Source of the DNA: Promethearchaeota archaeon
GTDB taxonomy: Archaea; Asgardarchaeota; Lokiarchaeia; Sigyniarchaeales; Promethearchaeaceae
Assembly: GCA_004524545.1 (NCBI GenBank)
Contig: SDNX01000010.1
Span: 1-43,292 of the forward strand
Direction: 5' to 3'
DNA: 43,292 nt
The notes under the pieces are model-generated. The model was not told the DNA's origin. It saw only the letters and a list, made by a program, of their open reading frames with translations, and made no database searches. The translations under genes were made by a program, and so were the position numbers. This document shows, piece after piece, positions 24,712 to 34,937 of this stretch. Position 1 is the first letter of the stretch. Each line of letters begins with the position of its first letter.

Positions 24712-26547
24712 TTAGTCTGAAAATAAAATTTCGTCCCAAGGTTGACGATAAAGGGAACTCCGCTGCCTTTTTTGGTCAAATATGTGACCCATCATACCGA
24801 TTGAACGACCTAAAACAAACAAACCATTTAAAGTTTCACTGAGAATTACATCTTCAATTTCTTCGGGTGTGAATTCTAAGTTTTCCAACATATCCAAGAA
24901 TGCAATGCCGATACATCCATCTACGTTTAATATAAGGTTATTTCTCTTTGAAGTGGTTAAAATTTCAACCTCTAAAGCGAAATCCAAATGAGGATGTTTC
25001 TCAAAATTTTTAATTACGAATTCTTTTAAGAGTGTAACTCGCACATCCGGGTTCTGAAGAGATTTAATCCTATGACCAATTCCAGGGATATTGATCTTCA
25101 CTTCATTTTTCATGTAAGTAATGAATTCTTTAGGCTGCATTTTTTTAAGAAGTGCTTCTCGGAAATATTTTGCGGCATCTGAGATGGCTCCTCCAAATCG
25201 AGGACCAATAGTGAGAATTCCACTTGCGAGAGAAGACATTAAATCCTTCCCTGCTCTGGAGGTTATTATGGAGTTATGAGCCCCAGAAACTGCTGGACCA
25301 TGGTCAGCGGTCAACTTCACAACCATCTCGATGAATTGCTGAGCAAATTCTGGCAATTCACGTTTAAACCAAAGTAACCCGATGACATAACCAATAGATT
25401 TGTTTTCCTCAATGATTTTATCCAAACCAATTTTGTGAAATCTCGGAACATCTCCACGATCATCCGAAATCGTTACAACCACATCAGTTGGGCGTCGGAT
25501 TAATCCTTGTTTTACTGCATCACTGTAATCTATCGGAATTTTAGGGGGTTCAAAGTCTTCCGCTGGTTTTAATGTACCTTTTTTCACTAAAGATTCATAT
25601 GTTTCTTTGATTTTTACATCAAAATCATCATATGATTCGGGAACAATTGCACCTGCTTCTTTGAGTGCAGTGTTTTTCGCTTCTGCAGTTTCTTTGGAAG
25701 ATCCTGCCATTGCTCCTGCATGACCGAATTGTAATCCTTTCGGAAGAATTCGTGCAGCAGTTCCAGTCACCCACATAACTAATGGTTTGGTAATTCTCTT
25801 GGATTTCAATGCATCGACAATGTTATATTCGTCAGTCCCTCCAATTTCCCCTAGACAAACTATCATTTTGATAGCAGGATTTTGTTCATATCTCATAACA
25901 TGATCCATTAATGAAGATCCAGGGTATCTATCTCCACCAATTGCAATCCCTTCGTAAATCCCATCAGTATTTTGAGAGACCATGAAATACATTTCATTAC
26001 TCATACCTCCAGACTTAGATACGAATCCCACCGAACCCGGACGATACAGTTTACTTAACTCGATATTTTCCAAAGTTCCAGCAGCATTTCCGATCTTGAA
26101 TGCTCCCGCTACTAAGCCACCGACGGTCGCAGGTCCAATTATAAATTTCTTATTTTTTTCTGCGGATTGGATTAATAGTCGTGCTTGTCTTTCTGGAACA
26201 CCTTCTGCAATAATCACAACAGTTCTGATGGTTTTAGATTCAAGAGCTTCCATACTTGTTTCGAATGCAGAACGGAAAGATGCGAAATTGATCAGCACAT
26301 CAGCAGTCGGATGTTTATAGGTAGCGTACTCAAGGGTTTTATAAATCGGAATAACTATTTCTGTAGCGCCATAAAATACTTTATGATATGCCACTGCTGA
26401 AGTTTGAGTTGGTTGAATAATTGCAGCAACACTTGGAGTATCTCGTTTTGAAATAAAATCAAAATCCAACATTCTTTGAACTGCAGCTGCCTGTAGTCCG
26501 TAAATTATTGCCTGAGTCTGTCTATCAAATAATTCGTAGTCTTTCAT
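24712..26547 (-). CDS. aclA: ATP-citrate lyase, large subunit (SCS-alpha-like plus citrate synthase-like)
   Basis: This 611-aa subunit cleaves citrate with CoA and ATP to acetyl-CoA and oxaloacetate, together with the ATP-grasp subunit. The N-terminal 330 residues are succinyl-CoA-synthetase-alpha-like, with SKSGGMSNEM and the phosphorylated histidine in QFGHAGAMAGSS (His276). The C-terminal part is the citrate-synthase-like citryl-CoA lyase module: DHGPAVSGAHNSIITSRAGK, SGILTIGPRFGGA, IPGIGHRIKSL, EILTTSKRNNLILNVDG and LFVLGRSIGMMGHIFDQKR. From memory these blocks are nearly the same in human ACLY. Its ATG overlaps the aclB stop by 4 nt with GAGGAGGGT upstream. Naming follows Chlorobium; in plant nomenclature this is ACLB. 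Confidence 0.96.
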   Translation of the reverse strand: MKDYELFDRQTQAIIYGLQAAAVQRMLDFDFISKRDTPSVAAIIQPTQTSAVAYHKVFYGATEIVIPIYKTLEYATYKHPTADVLINFASFRSAFETSMEALESKTIRTVVIIAEGVPERQARLLIQSAEKNKKFIIGPATVGGLVAGAFKIGNAAGTLENIELSKLYRPGSVGFVSKSGGMSNEMYFMVSQNTDGIYEGIAIGGDRYPGSSLMDHVMRYEQNPAIKMIVCLGEIGGTDEYNIVDALKSKRITKPLVMWVTGTAARILPKGLQFGHAGAMAGSSKETAEAKNTALKEAGAIVPESYDDFDVKIKETYESLVKKGTLKPAEDFEPPKIPIDYSDAVKQGLIRRPTDVVVTISDDRGDVPRFHKIGLDKIIEENKSIGYVIGLLWFKRELPEFAQQFIEMVVKLTADHGPAVSGAHNSIITSRAGKDLMSSLASGILTIGPRFGGAISDAAKYFREALLKKMQPKEFITYMKNEVKINIPGIGHRIKSLQNPDVRVTLLKEFVIKNFEKHPHLDFALEVEILTTSKRNNLILNVDGCIGIAFLDMLENLEFTPEEIEDVILSETLNGLFVLGRSIGMMGHIFDQKRQRSSLYRQPWDEILFSD

Positions 26548-27824
26548 TTTTTACCCTCCTCTTTTTGAATTAGGGAAACTATGTGAGTCATGTGTGAGTA
26601 CCTATCAAAGACTTTTATCGGGACGCCAGTTTTGATTCCAATTTCACGCATAAGATCAAGTCCCGCTTTTTCATTTGGACCACCTCGTCGCACATAAATT
26701 TTCACATTTGCTTTTTTAAGTTTTTCAGCCGACTTAGTGATTGCATTGGTTATTCCAATAAAAGTAGCTCTAACATCTGTGAAATTAGCGATACCTCCTC
26801 CAATAAGCAAATATTTGTACTTTCCTTTTTGGGCAGGATATTTACACATCAAATCGATCAATGTTTGAGCATAAATCTCTGTGTGTTCCATTGTTGGGTT
26901 ACCTGAATATTCACCATAATTGCCCAATTCAGCACCATAACCAAGGTCTGCAACGGTGTCGGTATATATCACAGATGCTCCACCACCAGCAACCATGGTC
27001 CAGATTCGCCCCTTTGGATTTAGTATGCGTAGTTTCAAAGAAGCACCTGTTTTCTCGTCTAATTTTTGGATCATTTCTTCTTCGTCAGTAAATTCTTGAC
27101 CGAATCCAGCTGGAAATTCGATTTCTTTGCCCCATGTATCAGCATGAAGGAAGGCTGCTGTGTCATCTAATCTGGCTTTCACATCTAAAGGAACGATTTG
27201 GTTATCTTCAGTTATCGCAAATGGATTTAATTCCAGAAAAGTGAAATCTTGTTCCACAAATACTTGATAGAGACCTTTAATAAATGGAACTATGATATCT
27301 CCAATTTTACCAAGTTTAGGAAGGTTTACTTTTAAATTAAAGGAGGCAATATCGGTTCCGAAAGGAATTTCTATGTGAGTTACTTTATCCCAATTCTCCT
27401 CAATGAAAATTCCCCCTTCTAAGGAGAAATGGATTGTGTCCCCATCTCGATCGGTAGTAAAAGAAACATAATATTCCTTTTCATGAGGAATAAAAGGTTC
27501 GACTAACATTCGTTCGAGTTTGCCCTTCAGGTTCCCGATTTCACAAAAATTATCGAGTTTCTCAATGCAAAACTCTTTCATTTCATCGCAACCTGCGTCG
27601 AGTAAAATAAGGTTTGCCTTACCACGTTTTCCAAATAGTTGATCTGGTTTAGCCACTACCTTTTCTTCTTTTACCCAGGAGTTCTCCTCAATGATTTTAT
27701 CAATATCAGTATCGCAATCTATAACGACTAACTTATTGTGATATTTCCATTCAGGGTAATATTTCGGAAGCTCTGAAGCAATTATTTTTTTCGCTGCAGC
27801 TTCATAAATCGATTTACTGGCCAT
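26544..27824 (-). CDS. aclB: ATP-citrate lyase, ATP-grasp subunit
   Basis: The 426-aa ATP-grasp/SCS-beta-like subunit, which binds ATP and citrate. Visible: KPDQLFGKRGKANL (nucleotide site), EPFIPHEKEYYVSF, FLELNPFAI, LDVKARLDDTA (metal-binding aspartate region), then the citrate-binding domain with NPKGRIWTMVAGGGASVIY, LGNYGEYSGNP, LLIGGGIANFTDV and YVRRGGPNEKAGL. Length and motifs agree with the plant small subunit (ACLA) and with the N-terminal half of animal ACLY. It precedes aclA with an ATGA overlap, the same order as in green sulfur bacteria. The leader AGAGTGTAAAAAATG closely matches that of the citrate synthase gene at 39253. Confidence 0.96.
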   Translation of the reverse strand: MASKSIYEAAAKKIIASELPKYYPEWKYHNKLVVIDCDTDIDKIIEENSWVKEEKVVAKPDQLFGKRGKANLILLDAGCDEMKEFCIEKLDNFCEIGNLKGKLERMLVEPFIPHEKEYYVSFTTDRDGDTIHFSLEGGIFIEENWDKVTHIEIPFGTDIASFNLKVNLPKLGKIGDIIVPFIKGLYQVFVEQDFTFLELNPFAITEDNQIVPLDVKARLDDTAAFLHADTWGKEIEFPAGFGQEFTDEEEMIQKLDEKTGASLKLRILNPKGRIWTMVAGGGASVIYTDTVADLGYGAELGNYGEYSGNPTMEHTEIYAQTLIDLMCKYPAQKGKYKYLLIGGGIANFTDVRATFIGITNAITKSAEKLKKANVKIYVRRGGPNEKAGLDLMREIGIKTGVPIKVFDRYSHMTHIVSLIQKEEGKK

Positions 27825-28016
27825 TTTTTACACTCTAAGCTCACTGGAGTAATGTGAAAATCAATGGATTATCTAACTTAAATCTATCTGCAGTGTCGTA
27901 TTGGGAACCTAATCCCACTTTTTTCTATGAACGAATCAAAAATAAGCCCAAAATTTGGAAAAAGCTGGCGGAAATGCCCGTAAAAGAGATTATTTCATAT
28001 AATATGTGAGATTTTT

Positions 28017-28489
28017 CTACTCAACTTCTAACTTATCTGGCATATTCAAATCTTGTTCCGCCATTCGAATTCCTTGAAGGATTTGCTCTTTTGCAAACAA
28101 TTCTTCGGTATAGCTCAGAAGAGTGTAAAAAAAAGCCAAAATATTAACTCCGACAATCCAGAATTTAACAATCCTCTTGTAAATTAGTTCAGTCTTTGCA
28201 GTTATGCGATATTCTAACGAATTTTGAGTTTTCCACAATTCTGAGCTACGTAATACTTCTCCTTGTAATAAAGGGCTTGTATAATCATCTTGTTCTAGTA
28301 ATGAAACAATTAAAAAAACCCGATCTCAGGTTTAAAGTCTTGAGTTTTCATGTACCCCATAAGCTTCCGTGTAAAAGTGACACATTCCTCACTCATGTCT
28401 TTTGCATTTTTATAATTGTAATATCCAAGAGACCTCATTTTAGAGGTTCCACAATCTAAGAAAATATATCGTAGAAGTGTTTTTAGCAT
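28017..28489 (-). pseudogene. Small membrane protein gene split by a one-base frameshift
   Basis: Two short frames join into one protein of about 157 aa if one T is added to the T7 run (plus-strand A7 at 28312-28318). The first 59 residues begin MLKTLLRYIFLDCGTSKM and end KTQDFKPEIGFF; the rest continues LIVSLLEQDDYTSPLLQ, then one membrane segment IVGVNILAFFYTLLSY and a charged end with QGIRMAEQDLNMPDKLEVE. The family is not recognised. The gene lies on the same strand between sucD and aclB and has the protein-like composition of a real gene on both sides of the break. Sequencing error and recent decay are both possible. Confidence 0.5.
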
Positions 28490-28531
28490 ATCAGACTCCG
28501 ACGAAAATGAATAAAAAACAAAATTAAGATA

Positions 28532-29401
28532 TTATTGATCTTGTTGAATTTTTTGAATTAACTTCGGAATATCCCATGGAGTATCACCGATGAGTGCCCC
28601 TGCTTCTCTCAACGCATTGATTTTCCCTATAGCAGTTCCAACATCACCCGATATGATTGCACCAGCATGACCCATCCTTTTTCCTTCAGGAGCGCTTTTT
28701 CCTGCGATATAAGCTACAACGGGTTTCTTCCCGTAAGCTTTCAAGAATGCAGCGGTTTCCTCCTCTTCAGATCCTCCGATTTCTCCAATTAAAACTATTA
28801 TTTTAGTTTGGGGGTCTTCGTTGTAATACTTTGCAGCATCTACCATAGTGGTTCCACGAATGGGATCTCCCCCGATTCCCACATAAGCTCGAACTCCGAT
28901 CCCTGCATTTCCTATAGCTTTTGTAATCTCATAAGACAAAGTTCCGGATTTTGCAATCACTGAAACCCCTCCATAGTGACACATATTACCCGGCATAATT
29001 CCCAGTTTGATCTTATCCGGTACCATCATTCCAGGACAATTTGGACCGACAAGGTGAACATCGTGTTCCTTTGCTAACTCTACAAGCCGAAGCATGTCAA
29101 AAACAGGTACATTTTCCGTTATGATACATGTCAAGTGAATATTTGCCTTAATAGATTCGCGAACGGCACCATACACGAACCGAGCAGGAACGAAAACAAT
29201 GCTCGTATCACAACTAGTTGCATCCTTAGCTTCTTGAACAGTGTTAAAGACGGAGATTCCATGTACTTCTTGTCCTCCTTTCTTAGGAGTGACACCCGCT
29301 ACAATGTTGGTCCCATATTCTTTCATTAATTTTGCATGGAAAGACCCTTGTCCACCTGTTATTCCCTGAACTACTACCTTGGATTTTTCACTGATATACA
29401 C
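28532..29401 (-). CDS. sucD: Succinyl-CoA synthetase alpha subunit
   Basis: The 289-aa CoA-binding subunit, which forms the phosphohistidine intermediate when interconverting succinyl-CoA and succinate with nucleotide phosphorylation. Motifs: VQGITGGQGSFHAKLM at the CoA-binding Rossmann domain, VGPNCPGMMVPD, VIAKSGTLSYEI, and the active histidine in GKRMGHAGAI. It starts with GTG at 29401, which shares one base with the sucC TAG (TAGTG), and GGAGG lies 10 nt before it within sucC. It is part of the minus arm of the TCA cluster. The nucleotide preference (ADP or GDP) cannot be read. Confidence 0.95.
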   Translation of the reverse strand: MYISEKSKVVVQGITGGQGSFHAKLMKEYGTNIVAGVTPKKGGQEVHGISVFNTVQEAKDATSCDTSIVFVPARFVYGAVRESIKANIHLTCIITENVPVFDMLRLVELAKEHDVHLVGPNCPGMMVPDKIKLGIMPGNMCHYGGVSVIAKSGTLSYEITKAIGNAGIGVRAYVGIGGDPIRGTTMVDAAKYYNEDPQTKIIVLIGEIGGSEEEETAAFLKAYGKKPVVAYIAGKSAPEGKRMGHAGAIISGDVGTAIGKINALREAGALIGDTPWDIPKLIQKIQQDQ

Positions 29402-30531
29402 TACTTTTTAACCTCCAAAATTTCTTTAAGTTTATTTACTGCTTCCAACACATCTGCATATGCATCCATTCCGGCGTTATGGAGTAGTTCGACACCTTCT
29501 TTTTCTTTCGTTCCGGTCAATCGAATCACCATAGGAGGATGTTCAGCAAAAATTTTTAACGCTTCAATAACAGCTTCTGCTACAACATCACATCGAGTAA
29601 TTCCGCCATAAATATTTATCAAAACGCCTTTTGGGTTCATTTTAAACAAAAGTTCTAAAGCTTTGAATACTCTTTCTTTGGACGCTCCTCCACCCACATC
29701 AAGGAAGTTTGCAGGTTTTAGATTTAGGTCAGTTAACACATCCAATAATGCAAGAGTTAATCCTGCACCGTTTGCTAGAATTCCAACTTCTCCATCCAAT
29801 TCTACAAAAGAAAATCCTGCTTCTTTAGCAATCTTTTCAAGTTCGGATAGTTTTTTCTGCTGCAATATTTTCGTATCAGGTTGGCGGAAATCGGCATCTT
29901 CATCCAAGATCATTTTCCCATCTACTGCGAATAAGCCTTCTTCAGCTAAAACAAGAGGATTTACTTCCACAAGCGTTGCTTCTGACATATGGGCAATATC
30001 CCATAAGGTGTGGAAAAACTTTTTTGCAGTTTCATACTCGCTTTCTGGTAAATTGAGAAATTTCACAACTTGGTCGACTTTATCATCAGTGAGTCCATGA
30101 TTAAGGTCAAAAGGAATCTTTAAGATTTTCTCAGGAGTGTTCTTTGCGACAGTTTCGATTTCCACACCACCTTCTGCACTTGCAATAACAAAAAACTGTC
30201 TGCTGGATGTATCCAAGGCAACGCTCACATAATATTCATGCTTGATATTTACTAAACTCTCAATTAAGATTGCTTTAACTCTGAAACCAGCAATTTCTCG
30301 TTGAAAGAACTCAGTGCAAAGAGATTTTGCTTCTTCGCGAGAATGTGCAATCTTTATCAATCCCGCTTTTCCTCTTCCTCCAATTGCAATTTGAGACTTC
30401 ACTATTGCCGGAAAAGAAAATTGTGCAAGCATTGTATCGATATTTTCAGGTTTTTCAATGAGAATACTGGCTACTAATGGGAGACCGTATTTTCGAAAAA
30501 CTTGCTTCGATTCATACTCTAACAATCGCAT
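29401..30531 (-). CDS. sucC: Succinyl-CoA synthetase beta subunit
   Basis: A 376-aa ATP-grasp subunit, the family's normal length. Visible: LLEYESKQVFRKYGLP at the start, KSQIAIGGRGKAGLIK, EVNPLVLAEEG and FAVDGKMILDEDA at the metal/nucleotide site, LANGAGLTLALLD, and in the C-terminal domain FLDVGGGASKERV and NIYGGITRCDVVA. The ATG at 30531 is chosen because the usual N-terminus MRLLEYESK begins there; six further codons exist upstream. It is the first gene of the minus arm, divergent from korA. It looks cytosolic. Confidence 0.95.
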   Translation of the reverse strand: MRLLEYESKQVFRKYGLPLVASILIEKPENIDTMLAQFSFPAIVKSQIAIGGRGKAGLIKIAHSREEAKSLCTEFFQREIAGFRVKAILIESLVNIKHEYYVSVALDTSSRQFFVIASAEGGVEIETVAKNTPEKILKIPFDLNHGLTDDKVDQVVKFLNLPESEYETAKKFFHTLWDIAHMSEATLVEVNPLVLAEEGLFAVDGKMILDEDADFRQPDTKILQQKKLSELEKIAKEAGFSFVELDGEVGILANGAGLTLALLDVLTDLNLKPANFLDVGGGASKERVFKALELLFKMNPKGVLINIYGGITRCDVVAEAVIEALKIFAEHPPMVIRLTGTKEKEGVELLHNAGMDAYADVLEAVNKLKEILEVKK

Positions 30532-30635
30532 AGTTTGAAGTCTTCGCAAAGGTTCTAAAAGTTTTTCCTAATCATCATTATCTCAATAAATTATAGGAAT
30601 ATGGTTTTATTAGTGGGAGAAACAACAATTGGTTA
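30532..30635. promoter_or_regulatory. Divergent promoter spacer of the TCA cluster
   Basis: A spacer of 104 nt separates sucC (minus) from korA (plus), so both arms of the cluster likely start here. An A+T-rich stretch AATAAATTATAGG at about 30584-30596 could give a TATA box for korA. There is no clear ribosome binding site before the korA ATG. I see no strong operator-like palindrome. Confidence 0.4.
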
Positions 30636-32357
30636 ATGACGAGATCTGTAAATTTGGCAATCAGTGGTCAAGCAGGTCAAGGTATAGCCACCGTTGAATC
30701 ACTATTAACAAAAGCACTTAAGAGATCTGGATTGAATGTGTTCGCATCACGCGAGTATATGAGTAGAGTCCGGGGAGGAATTAATTCTACAGCAATTAGA
30801 GTATCTTCTCAACCCGTGCATGCATTCGAAGATAGAATTGATATTCTTATTCCATTAAGTGATGAAGCAATTCCTCATCTACAGCATAGAATGACCAATA
30901 ACACCTTAGTAATTGGAGAAAAAGCTTTTCTAAGTATGGATTTATTGCTTTCATTCATTTCAATAGAAGTCCCGTTTACAGAACTTGCGAAGGAAATCGG
31001 GAGTATATTATATTCTAATATAATTGCACTTGGTGTAATTTCCTCCATATTCAAAGTTGAAAGACAAATTTTGCATGATCTTATAGAATTCACATTTCTT
31101 AAGAAAGGAGACAAAGTAATTCAACCTAATAAGAGTGCAATCAATAAGGGGTATGAAATCGGTGCAGAACTTGAGGACAAATATGAAATCCTCAAAAAAT
31201 TTTATATGAACAAGAATCCCGAGATAAAAAATGATTTAATCTTGGACGGTACAGAGTCGATAGCCTTAGGTGCAATTGCGGGTGGGGTTCAATATGAATG
31301 CTTCTATCCTATGGCGCCTTCAACTGGAATCGGAACTTTTCTAGCACAACAAGCATCAAAGTTTGGATTAATTGTAGACATGAGTGAGGATGAGATTAGT
31401 GTTATAAATAAAGCATTGGGAGCATCCTATGCAGGAGCTCGCTCACTCGTAACTACATCTGGTGGAGGGTTCTCCCTAATGACTGAAGCCATAAGTCTTG
31501 CAGGAATGCTAGAATTACCTATTGTCGTGGTTGTAGGGCAACGTCCTGGTCCTGCGACGGGGATGCCCACTAGAACAACTCAAGAAGATTTACGATTAGT
31601 GCTCCATGCAGGTGCAGGATTCTTCCCTAGAATCATATTTGCACCGGGATGTATTGAAGATTCGTTCTATCTCACTCAAAAAGCGTTTGATCTTGCCCAA
31701 AAGTATCAAGTTCCTGTTTTTATTTTGACCGATCAATACCTTGTGGATTCCTATTACAATTTACCCTTTCTAAATCTTGATTCCTTAAAGAATGAAAAAT
31801 TCATTGTAAAAACTGATAAGGATTATCAGCGATTTAAATTCACAAAATCTGGAATATCTCCAAGAGGAATACCTGGATACGGCGAAGGTTTGGTTGCGGC
31901 GGATTCCCACACTCATACAGAGGCGGGAATGATATCTGAAGACCCCGAAATTCGAGAAAAGTCTGTGGAAAAGCGATTGAAAAAGCTGAAACTAATAAAA
32001 GATGCTTCTATCCCACCAGAATTCATTGGAGATGCGAATAAAATAAAATATCAGATTGTTAGCTGGGGGAGTACATATTATATCATAAAGGAAGCATTAG
32101 ATAAAATAAACCGAAGTGATATTGGATTCCTTCATTTCAGTCAAGTATATCCAATCCATGAATCAACGAAGGATTACTTAAAAAAAGCGAAAATTAACAT
32201 AATGGTGGAACAAAATCCTACGGGTCAGTTTGCGAACCTCATTGAAAACGAGATCCATATACAGATTGATAAAAAAATTCTCAAATACAGTGGGTATACA
32301 CTATCTGTGGAGGATATAGTCGCTCAGATAACAGATGCAATTAATGGAGGGAATTAA
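30636..32357 (+). CDS. korA: 2-oxoacid:ferredoxin oxidoreductase, fused gamma-alpha subunit (2-oxoglutarate type)
   Basis: A 573-aa fusion. Residues 1-190 are the gamma domain (ISGQAGQGIATVESLLTKAL, then EYMSRVRGGINSTAIRVS); residues 205-573 are the alpha domain with the pyrimidine-domain motif YPMAPSTGIG (usual YPITPST), the TTSGGGFSLM loop and GPATGMPTRTTQEDL. This gamma-alpha fusion is the usual layout of two-subunit archaeal and Kor-type enzymes. The reaction is oxidative decarboxylation of 2-oxoglutarate to succinyl-CoA with ferredoxin, or the reverse. The specificity is inferred from the neighbours sucCD, sdhAB and icd; other 2-oxoacids cannot be excluded. No ferredoxin (delta) subunit gene is nearby. 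Confidence 0.9.
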   Translation: MTRSVNLAISGQAGQGIATVESLLTKALKRSGLNVFASREYMSRVRGGINSTAIRVSSQPVHAFEDRIDILIPLSDEAIPHLQHRMTNNTLVIGEKAFLSMDLLLSFISIEVPFTELAKEIGSILYSNIIALGVISSIFKVERQILHDLIEFTFLKKGDKVIQPNKSAINKGYEIGAELEDKYEILKKFYMNKNPEIKNDLILDGTESIALGAIAGGVQYECFYPMAPSTGIGTFLAQQASKFGLIVDMSEDEISVINKALGASYAGARSLVTTSGGGFSLMTEAISLAGMLELPIVVVVGQRPGPATGMPTRTTQEDLRLVLHAGAGFFPRIIFAPGCIEDSFYLTQKAFDLAQKYQVPVFILTDQYLVDSYYNLPFLNLDSLKNEKFIVKTDKDYQRFKFTKSGISPRGIPGYGEGLVAADSHTHTEAGMISEDPEIREKSVEKRLKKLKLIKDASIPPEFIGDANKIKYQIVSWGSTYYIIKEALDKINRSDIGFLHFSQVYPIHESTKDYLKKAKINIMVEQNPTGQFANLIENEIHIQIDKKILKYSGYTLSVEDIVAQITDAINGGN

Positions 32358-32358
32358 T

Positions 32359-33213
32359 ATGAGTGATAATTTTGATAAAGATGTAAAGATCCATTGGTGT
32401 CCAGGTTGCGGGAATTACAGCGCACTTCGTATCGTAAAAGAGTCCTTAACTGAGCTTAAATTCGAACCAAAGGATATTGTGATTGTGAGCGGGATTGGTC
32501 AAGCGGGTAAGTTTCCCCACTTCATGACAGCGAATTTTTACAATGGTTTACATGGTAGATACCTTTCAACGGCATTAGGCGTTAAAGCAGCCAATCCTAA
32601 TTTGGAAGTAATAGCTATCTCGGGAGATGGATGCACATTGAGCGAAGGGGGTAACCATTTTCTTCATACTATTCGATATAATCCTAATATCACTAACCTC
32701 ATAAGCAATAATTCAGTGTACGGCCTCACCAAAGGACAGGCTTCACCAACGAGTATGTTAGGATTTAAAACAAAAGTCCAAACATTTGGTGTTATCAATG
32801 AACCATTCAATTCACCTGCAGTAGCAATTTCGCTTAATGCATCATTTGTAGCTCGCGCATTTGTGGGAGATATCGAAGAAACAAAAAATATTCTAAAGCA
32901 AGCCATCCAGCACAAAGGTTATGCGTTAATAGATATGTTAAGTCCCTGTGTTTCTTTCAATAAAGTTAACACATTCAAATGGTATAAAGAAAATAGTTAT
33001 TATTTAGAGGATTCTCATAATCCTCTTGATCAAAGTGAAGCAATGAAAGTAGCACTAAACTTGAGAAAATTAGCATTAGGTGTAATTTATAAAAATCCGA
33101 GTAGACCCACCTACGAGGAAAATATCCAAATTTATAATTCAGATTCTCGTCCATTATTTGCACGAGATTTAGATAAAAATAAATTAGAAAAATTAGTAAA
33201 TACATTTCGATAA
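32359..33213 (+). CDS. korB: 2-oxoacid:ferredoxin oxidoreductase, beta subunit (2-oxoglutarate type)
   Basis: The 284-aa thiamine-diphosphate and [4Fe-4S] subunit. WCPGCGN near residue 12 gives two cluster cysteines; the TPP motif starts at [17 protein letters not shown] and ends at [17 protein letters not shown], and the last block is typical of Kor enzymes. Another conserved cysteine is in MLSPCVSF. The start ATG at 32359 lies one base after the korA stop and has GGAGG 8 nt upstream. The following sdhA begins 11 nt downstream, so korAB-sdhAB form one transcription unit. It takes part in the 2-oxoglutarate/succinyl-CoA step of the cycle. Confidence 0.92.
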   Translation: MSDNFDKDVKIHWCPGCGNYSALRIVKESLTELKFEPKDIVIVSGIGQAGKFPHFMTANFYNGLHGRYLSTALGVKAANPNLEVIAISGDGCTLSEGGNHFLHTIRYNPNITNLISNNSVYGLTKGQASPTSMLGFKTKVQTFGVINEPFNSPAVAISLNASFVARAFVGDIEETKNILKQAIQHKGYALIDMLSPCVSFNKVNTFKWYKENSYYLEDSHNPLDQSEAMKVALNLRKLALGVIYKNPSRPTYEENIQIYNSDSRPLFARDLDKNKLEKLVNTFR

Positions 33214-33224
33214 AGGAAGCAAAA

Positions 33225-34937
33225 ATGCGAATAGAAAAATTTGACGCAGTAGTAGTTGGAGCTGGGTTGTCTGGTCTCCGAGCTGGATTGGAATTATCCA
33301 GAGAATGGAATGTGGGTGTAATTAGTAAAGTATATCCCGTTCGATCCCATTCAGGTGCTGCACAAGGGGGAATTAATGCAGCGCTTGGAAATAGACCTGA
33401 TGGTAAGGAGGACACCCCAAAAATTCATGCCTACGATACAGTTTACGGAAGCGATTATCTGGCTGATCAAGATGTAGTTATGTACATGACGGAGGAAGCT
33501 CCTAGGATAGTTGTAGAATTTGAATCTATGGGTACTCCATTTTCTAGATTAGAATCTGGTCTGATAGCGCAGAGACCATTTGGAGGTGCTGGTTTTCCAC
33601 GCACATGTTACGCAGGAGATCGCACTGGACATGCATTGCTACACACCTTATTTGAACAATGCGTCAGACAAGGGGTGAAATTCTATAACGAATATTTTCT
33701 TGTAGATTTGTTCAAAGCAGATGGTCAGATCGCGGGATTGATCGCATTGGATATAAAAACTGGTGAATTTGTATCATTCCGCGCTCCAAATGTGATCTTA
33801 GCAACTGGAGGATTCGGGCGAGTATATAAGGAATCTACGAATGCCCTTATTAACACAGGTGACGGAAACGGTGCTGCATATCGTGTGGGTGTTCCTATGC
33901 AAGATATGGAATTTGTACAAATTCATCCTACGACGCTATACGGATCTAACATTTTAATTTCTGAAGGTGCTCGAGGTGAAGGAGGTCTGCTCTACAATTC
34001 AAAAGGGGAGCGTTTTATGCAGAAATATGCTCCTAAGGCAATGGAACTCGCACCACGAGACATTGTAGCTCGGTCTATCCAAACGGAAATTTTAGAAGGT
34101 CGTGGGTTTGAGGATGCGTATGTCCATTTGGATTTAACTCATCTTGGAAAAAATCGCATCATGGAGAGATTACCCGGAATACGAGAAATTAGCATGTATT
34201 TTGCAGGAGTTGACCCTATTGAAAAACCTATCCCGATTCTGCCCGGTCAACACTACAGTATGGGCGGTATAGGTACAAAATACAATGGAGATTACGGTGA
34301 AACAGAGTTACCAGGTCTATTTGCTATTGGAGAATGCTCATGTTTATCTGTTCATGGAGCGAACCGTTTAGGGGGTAATTCACTTTTAGAAACTTCCGTG
34401 TTTGGAAGATACATTGGTCGAACTCTCTTGAAAAAAGGGAAATCAATTTCAGCATCAGAAGATAGTATCCAGAAGGCAGAAATGGCTGCTCTTTACATTA
34501 TTGAAGAGTTATTAGATAAGTGGAACTCAAATACTGGAAAAAAACCTAATGAAATTAAAGAAAAGATGGGTGAAACTATGAACAGATACTTGTCCGTCTA
34601 TCGCAATCAACCCGATATGGAAAAAGCTTTGAAGATTATCGAAGGTCTTCAACTAGATTTCAAGGATATAAATATTCCCACAACAGAGAGAAAATTAAAT
34701 TGGGGGTTGATTCGTGCTTTAGAACTCCGAAACATGATGGATATTGCAGAAGCCACTGTTAGAGGCGCGATTTGGAGGAAAGAAAGCAGAGGAGCACATT
34801 GGAGAACCGATTATCCTACGAGGAATGATAAGGAGTATCAAGTTCACACAATGATCTATCCGGGTGAAAAAGGTATGGAAATCAAGACTAAACCCGTGAA
34901 ATTAGGTATTTTTGAAACAAAGGAGAGGAAATACTGA
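33225..34937 (+). CDS. sdhA: Succinate dehydrogenase / fumarate reductase flavoprotein subunit
   Basis: A 570-aa flavoprotein. [16 protein letters not shown] binds [18 protein letters not shown] carries the histidine (His42) that binds FAD covalently in the family; [29 protein letters not shown]-like [22 protein letters not shown] and [12 protein letters not shown] are the active-site blocks. The C-terminal helix region [18 protein letters not shown] is also standard. The start ATG has AAGGAAG upstream. Its stop overlaps the sdhB start by one base (TGATG). The direction, succinate oxidation or fumarate reduction, cannot be told from the sequence; the partner acceptor depends on sdhB and any anchor encoded elsewhere. 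Confidence 0.95.
   Translation: MRIEKFDAVVVGAGLSGLRAGLELSREWNVGVISKVYPVRSHSGAAQGGINAALGNRPDGKEDTPKIHAYDTVYGSDYLADQDVVMYMTEEAPRIVVEFESMGTPFSRLESGLIAQRPFGGAGFPRTCYAGDRTGHALLHTLFEQCVRQGVKFYNEYFLVDLFKADGQIAGLIALDIKTGEFVSFRAPNVILATGGFGRVYKESTNALINTGDGNGAAYRVGVPMQDMEFVQIHPTTLYGSNILISEGARGEGGLLYNSKGERFMQKYAPKAMELAPRDIVARSIQTEILEGRGFEDAYVHLDLTHLGKNRIMERLPGIREISMYFAGVDPIEKPIPILPGQHYSMGGIGTKYNGDYGETELPGLFAIGECSCLSVHGANRLGGNSLLETSVFGRYIGRTLLKKGKSISASEDSIQKAEMAALYIIEELLDKWNSNTGKKPNEIKEKMGETMNRYLSVYRNQPDMEKALKIIEGLQLDFKDINIPTTERKLNWGLIRALELRNMMDIAEATVRGAIWRKESRGAHWRTDYPTRNDKEYQVHTMIYPGEKGMEIKTKPVKLGIFETKERKY

Noticed and set aside
28196-28459. An 87-codon plus-strand frame
   Set aside because: It is antisense to the two frames of the minus-strand membrane gene, which join into a more protein-like product at a homopolymer.
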